Source: an uncultured Erysipelotrichaceae bacterium
GTDB taxonomy: Bacteria; Bacillota_I; Bacilli_A; Erysipelotrichales; Erysipelotrichaceae
Direction: 5' to 3'
Assembly (NCBI GenBank): GCA_902784015.1
Contig: CACZTC010000175.1
Location: 1-8,152 of the forward strand
DNA: 8,152 bases
Made by a program: the position numbers and the translations under genes. This document shows, piece after piece, positions 5,599 through 8,152 of this stretch (positions are counted from its first letter, which is position 1; each line of letters starts with the position of its first letter). Under the pieces are notes generated by a model, which was not told the DNA's origin, searched no databases, and was given only the letters and a program-made list of their open reading frames with translations.

Positions 5599-6399
5599 TT
5601 ATTTTAATACTCCAGCATTTGCGGGCTTTTCTGTTCCGCAATCCATACAGAATTTACCTTCATTTTCTTTGCCACAATTTGGGCAATACCATTTAATAAT
5701 TTTTTGTTTACCGCAATTCATACAGAATTTGCCAATATTTTTAGTATGACATTCAGGACATTCCCATTCATCTTCTTTATTAGTAGCTTCTAATTCTACT
5801 GGAATAGTATATTTACCAGGCATTAAAGTAGCTTGTATTTCTCTTCCTGCTCTTTCTAAAGCTTTATATTTTTCATCATCAACAGAAGTTGGTTCATCCC
5901 CATCTTCTAATTCAATTTCAATTGAATCAAAATATGGATGATCTATGCTCATTTCTATTTTGAATTCATATTCACTTTTATATCTTTTTGGATCATAGCT
6001 TTCCTTATTATGTCCATCTTTATATATTTCTTCTGAATCTTCATCAATAATTAATTCAACATCTTTTAACATAGATAAATCGATGATATCTGGATTACCT
6101 TTTTTAAAATCATTACTCCTATTTACAACGAATTTCTTTTGTAGCTCATCAAGATAAATCTTTTCTTCATAACCCATAACTTTTTGTGGATTAAGCGAAG
6201 CTAAATTAATCTCATTTTGATTACGATATTCTAATTGTGCTTTTATTTCTTCCGTAGTGCTTTTTTTACGCCCTGTAAAATAAGGAGATAATTTACTAGC
6301 ACAATTTTTACATAAAAAACCATCCGCTAGTTTCTTAGAGAAAATAGTACCCGCATCTCCCCCACAAATACTACATACTTTCTTTTCGAATATACCCAT
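5599..6399 (-). CDS. DUF4428 and double zinc-ribbon protein
   Basis: This 266-residue cytoplasmic protein has zinc-binding ends and an acidic middle. Near the N-terminus Cys9, Cys12, Cys30 and Cys33, followed by LSPYF and a charged STTEEIKAQLEYR segment (47-59), match the DUF4428 pattern. The middle (about 75-205) has beta-rich, aspartate- and glutamate-rich sequence with no recognised motif. At the C-terminus two tandem zinc ribbons follow: Cys214, 217, 226, 229 and Cys239, 242, 251, 254, each in CPxC...GKFCMxCG form. Zinc ribbons of this type usually bind protein or nucleic acid partners; the actual partner and function are unknown. The start ATG has a good ribosome site (AAAGGA, 7-nt spacing). 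It is transcribed singly, with a strong terminator upstream separating it from the femX gene, and its stop codon abuts that of the convergent repressor without any gap. Confidence 0.85.
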   Translation of the reverse strand: MGIFEKKVCSICGGDAGTIFSKKLADGFLCKNCASKLSPYFTGRKKSTTEEIKAQLEYRNQNEINLASLNPQKVMGYEEKIYLDELQKKFVVNRSNDFKKGNPDIIDLSMLKDVELIIDEDSEEIYKDGHNKESYDPKRYKSEYEFKIEMSIDHPYFDSIEIELEDGDEPTSVDDEKYKALERAGREIQATLMPGKYTIPVELEATNKEDEWECPECHTKNIGKFCMNCGKQKIIKWYCPNCGKENEGKFCMDCGTEKPANAGVLK

Positions 6400-6406
6400 G
6401 ATCTTA

Positions 6407-6443
6407 TCCTTTCTTAAATAATTATTTATCTATTTTTATTATA
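6407..6443 (-). promoter_or_regulatory. -10 box and ribosome site of the zinc-ribbon gene
   Basis: On the minus strand TATAAT (6438-6443) predicts +1 near 6431 and a leader of about 32 nt that contains AAAGGA (6407-6412). No convincing -35 hexamer is seen in the AT-rich sequence upstream. Confidence 0.45.
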
Positions 6444-6460
6444 CATTTATATATTCTTAA

Positions 6461-6496
6461 ATATATAAAAATAGAATAGTTAATGAACTATTCTAT
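6461..6496 (-). terminator. Rho-independent terminator after femX-like gene
   Basis: A perfect 11-bp stem (ATAGAATAGTT with AACTATTCTAT; arms 6471-6481 and 6486-6496) with a 4-nt loop, followed on the minus strand by a T-rich tail (TTTTATATAT). The stem begins at the base directly after the TAG stop codon of the femX-like gene. It is AT-rich but perfect, and is correctly oriented to end the flippase-femX operon. Confidence 0.82.
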
Positions 6497-7774
6497 CTAA
6501 TTATGCGATTTATTATAAATATTAAGTAATATATTATATAAATAATATTTTAGAGGCGATATAACATAATCAAATTCGCCTAATAATTTAATAACTCTAC
6601 CATTATAGGCTCTTTTGGTTTCATATACGCCATATGAAGGGTCATTTTTATCATGTAAATTATCAGGGATTCCATAGAAATTGAATCTTTTTTTATTTGT
6701 TCGTAAAGCTTCTAATATACCATGCCAATACATCGCATAAGCACCGCCGAAATCAAAGAATTCCGTATCATTACCTCCATATAGTGATATCACTTCTTCA
6801 CTACCCCAATATAAAAATGAATTGACTGAGATTATTGTTTCTTCCCCATATTTATCTTTTAAAGCTTGATAATTATTAATTTTCTTTTCAGCCGAAATAA
6901 TTCTTTTTTTCATTTCTTCTAATTCATTTTGGCCATTGAACTTATCACCATATTTTTTAGCTTTCTCATTTAATTTATCAATATTATTATTAGCTTCTTC
7001 AATAATATTTTGATAATTATCAATTGCTTCATCAAAGTCTACTTCAGCACACCAATATTCGATTAAACCATCATCATGATAAGCATCATAAATAGATTCA
7101 TAATATTCTAATGATCTATCATTAAAGCCTCTTCGAGAAGAAGTCATTTCCATTAGTCTTTTGAACTCTTTTAATTCTTCCCTTTTTAATTCTCTGACGC
7201 TAACACCTTTTCTTTTATATTGGCGAATATTCAAGCGTGCTGAAGAGCTTAGATTCTTTAATAATTCTTTTTCACTTTTGCCTTCAACATCTAAGACAAA
7301 CATCGTATGAATGCTGGTGGTTTTAGCGCTACCATCCTTATGCTTTAAATATTTATAACCTAATTCTTCTATATCTTTAATAAGATAAGAATTATCATAG
7401 CCATCAATTACTTTATTACCATCTTTATCTAATAAAGCTAAATCAATATATGGCTCAATCTTTATACAAAAACCACCTAATTTCTTTATTTTATTAACTA
7501 TTTCTTTACTAAAAGTAGCTAATATTTCTTTATTTGTATAATCTAATAAAAAGCCATGAGGCGCATAAAAGATTTTAAATATTCTCGCTAAAGTCTTTTC
7601 TAATAATAAAGTAGCACCTAATAATTTATTATTATCTTTTAAACCATAATAATGTGCCTGCCATCCCGTCAACTGTTTTACCTTAGCCCAATTAGAACTT
7701 TGTTCAAAAGAAGTTAAAGGATGTCCTTTAGAATAATCATCAAATTCATTTTTATTTAATTCTATTAATTGCAC
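6497..7774 (-). CDS. FemAB/FemX-family peptidoglycan aminoacyltransferase
   Basis: Members of this family transfer amino acids from aminoacyl-tRNA to the lysine (or equivalent) of lipid II at the inner membrane face, building the cross-bridge of Gram-positive peptidoglycan. The 425-residue length is typical. Two GNAT-like halves are visible: N-terminal SFEQSSNWAKVK (22-33), GATLLLEK and FYAPHGFLLDY (69-79); a middle ARLNIRQYKRKGVSVRE block (179-195); and C-terminal DPSYGVYETKRAY (378-390) then LLGEFDYVISPLKYYLYN (397-414). Residues about 246-308 form a long charged helical insertion, the coiled-coil arm seen in FemA/FemX. The start is GTG at 7772-7774 with AGAGG 5 nt before; an ATG two bases upstream is out of frame and soon stopped. 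It is coupled to the flippase gene. The amino acid used (Ser, Ala or Gly) cannot be read from sequence. Confidence 0.92.
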   Translation of the reverse strand: MQLIELNKNEFDDYSKGHPLTSFEQSSNWAKVKQLTGWQAHYYGLKDNNKLLGATLLLEKTLARIFKIFYAPHGFLLDYTNKEILATFSKEIVNKIKKLGGFCIKIEPYIDLALLDKDGNKVIDGYDNSYLIKDIEELGYKYLKHKDGSAKTTSIHTMFVLDVEGKSEKELLKNLSSSARLNIRQYKRKGVSVRELKREELKEFKRLMEMTSSRRGFNDRSLEYYESIYDAYHDDGLIEYWCAEVDFDEAIDNYQNIIEEANNNIDKLNEKAKKYGDKFNGQNELEEMKKRIISAEKKINNYQALKDKYGEETIISVNSFLYWGSEEVISLYGGNDTEFFDFGGAYAMYWHGILEALRTNKKRFNFYGIPDNLHDKNDPSYGVYETKRAYNGRVIKLLGEFDYVISPLKYYLYNILLNIYNKSHN

Positions 7775-7779
7775 ATTAA

Positions 7780-7784
7780 CCTCT
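7780..7784 (-). promoter_or_regulatory. ribosome site that sets the GTG start of the femX-like gene
   Basis: AGAGG on the minus strand shares its first two bases with the TAG stop codon (7783-7785) of the flippase gene and sits 5 nt before GTG 7772-7774. This decides the GTG start over the out-of-frame ATG (7774-7776) and implies translational coupling. Confidence 0.7.
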
Positions 7785-8152
7785 ATTTATTCTTTGAAAA
7801 ATGGAAGATAGTCTGTGGTATCTTCATAAACCAAGTTAAACCTAAATATACTAAGACGCTCAAAATACCATTAATTGCTAGTTTTATAAGGTTAATTAGT
7901 CTAGAACTACTTTCAAAGCTTATTCCTAATTTTCTTAAAAGTGAACTAATAATAAACATCATAACTAAAGATAAACAGATCTTAATAAACTTCCTAAATG
8001 TAGATTCGAAATTAACCTGATATACTTCATGAATATCTTTGAAATTAAAATATAAGATATAAATACAGCCTATTAAGGTACCAATAATAGCACCAGGATA
8101 ACCAAACCACATCACAAATGGAATTGTTGTAATGAGTTTGATTAAAGCATGA
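7783..8152 (-). CDS. MOP-superfamily flippase (MurJ/YtgP-like), C-terminal part
   Basis: The frame stays open to the window edge, so the 122 residues visible are the C-terminus of a longer membrane protein; the GTG at 8113-8115 should not be taken as the start because in-frame codons (…KLITTIPF) continue upstream. About three membrane segments are seen: one across the FGYPGAIIGTLIG block, one at FIKICLSLVMMFIISSLL and one at INGILSVLVYLGLTWF. The FGYPGAIIGT motif after a hydrophobic 'iP' segment is typical of late helices in polysaccharide-export/MurJ/YtgP flippases, which move lipid-linked precursors across the membrane. The downstream FemX-like gene, 8 nt away, acts on lipid II, which supports a lipid II or wall-polymer substrate but does not prove it. 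Stop codon is TAG. Confidence 0.8.
   Translation of the reverse strand, partial: HALIKLITTIPFVMWFGYPGAIIGTLIGCIYILYFNFKDIHEVYQVNFESTFRKFIKICLSLVMMFIISSLLRKLGISFESSSRLINLIKLAINGILSVLVYLGLTWFMKIPQTIFHFSKNK

Noticed and set aside
5504..5749. Plus-strand open frame across the repressor end and zinc-ribbon gene
   Set aside because: Its repeated LPQFIQNLP pattern is merely the complement of the zinc-ribbon cysteine motifs.
7769..8020. Plus-strand open frame opposite the flippase gene
   Set aside because: Antisense shadow of membrane-protein coding sequence with no start signal.
8113..8115. GTG as the start of a 110-residue membrane protein
   Set aside because: The frame is open to the window edge with membrane-protein sequence typical of the flippase family upstream, so this is an internal codon.

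Overview
The window is AT-rich (roughly 70% A+T by eye) chromosomal DNA from a low-GC Gram-positive bacterium (Bacillota) that makes a peptidoglycan wall: it carries murD, murI and a FemAB-type peptidoglycan aminoacyltransferase. TGA terminates several genes and Trp is written TGG, so the standard bacterial code applies and this is not a TGA=Trp mollicute. Gene content and codon style suggest an uncultured gut Bacilli/Erysipelotrichia- or RF39-like lineage, but that placement is inference.

Layout. Positions 1-82 hold the 5' part of a tRNA-Ser(GGA), minus strand, cut by the window edge. Positions 106-2707 are a minus-strand operon, murD - murI - small lipoprotein, which links D-glutamate synthesis (MurI) to its use (MurD) through a 4-nt ATGA overlap. 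Positions 2748-3870 are a second minus-strand operon: an aldo/keto reductase interrupted by one in-frame TAA (codon 60), overlapping by 11 nt a small DUF1858-type protein. Its terminator hairpin carries the DUF1858 stop codon in the loop. At 3943-4668 (plus) lies a spermidine-synthase-fold protein.

Positions 4659-5598 form the most system-like part. A leftward gene for an 80-residue protein, resembling small proteins associated with Y-family polymerases (tentative), is divergent from a rightward gene for an HTH-S24 (LexA/CI-like) repressor. Between them a 33-bp interrupted palindrome covers the -35 box of the leftward promoter and ends 4 bp before the -35 box of the repressor promoter. This looks like a self-regulated, possibly damage-inducible switch. 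No polymerase gene is present in the window.

Positions 5599-6399 (minus) encode a DUF4428 plus double zinc-ribbon protein. Positions 6497-8152 (minus) hold the C-terminal part of a MOP-superfamily flippase (MurJ/YtgP-like) translationally coupled to a FemX-like aminoacyltransferase, with a perfect 11-bp terminator hairpin directly after the latter. Together these suggest flipping of a lipid-linked precursor and cross-bridge modification of lipid II.

There is no intergenic stretch above 300 bases, and I saw no insertion sequence, CRISPR array, phage structural gene or replication origin. Several genes have a TATAAT box so close to the start codon that the mRNA would be leaderless or nearly so.
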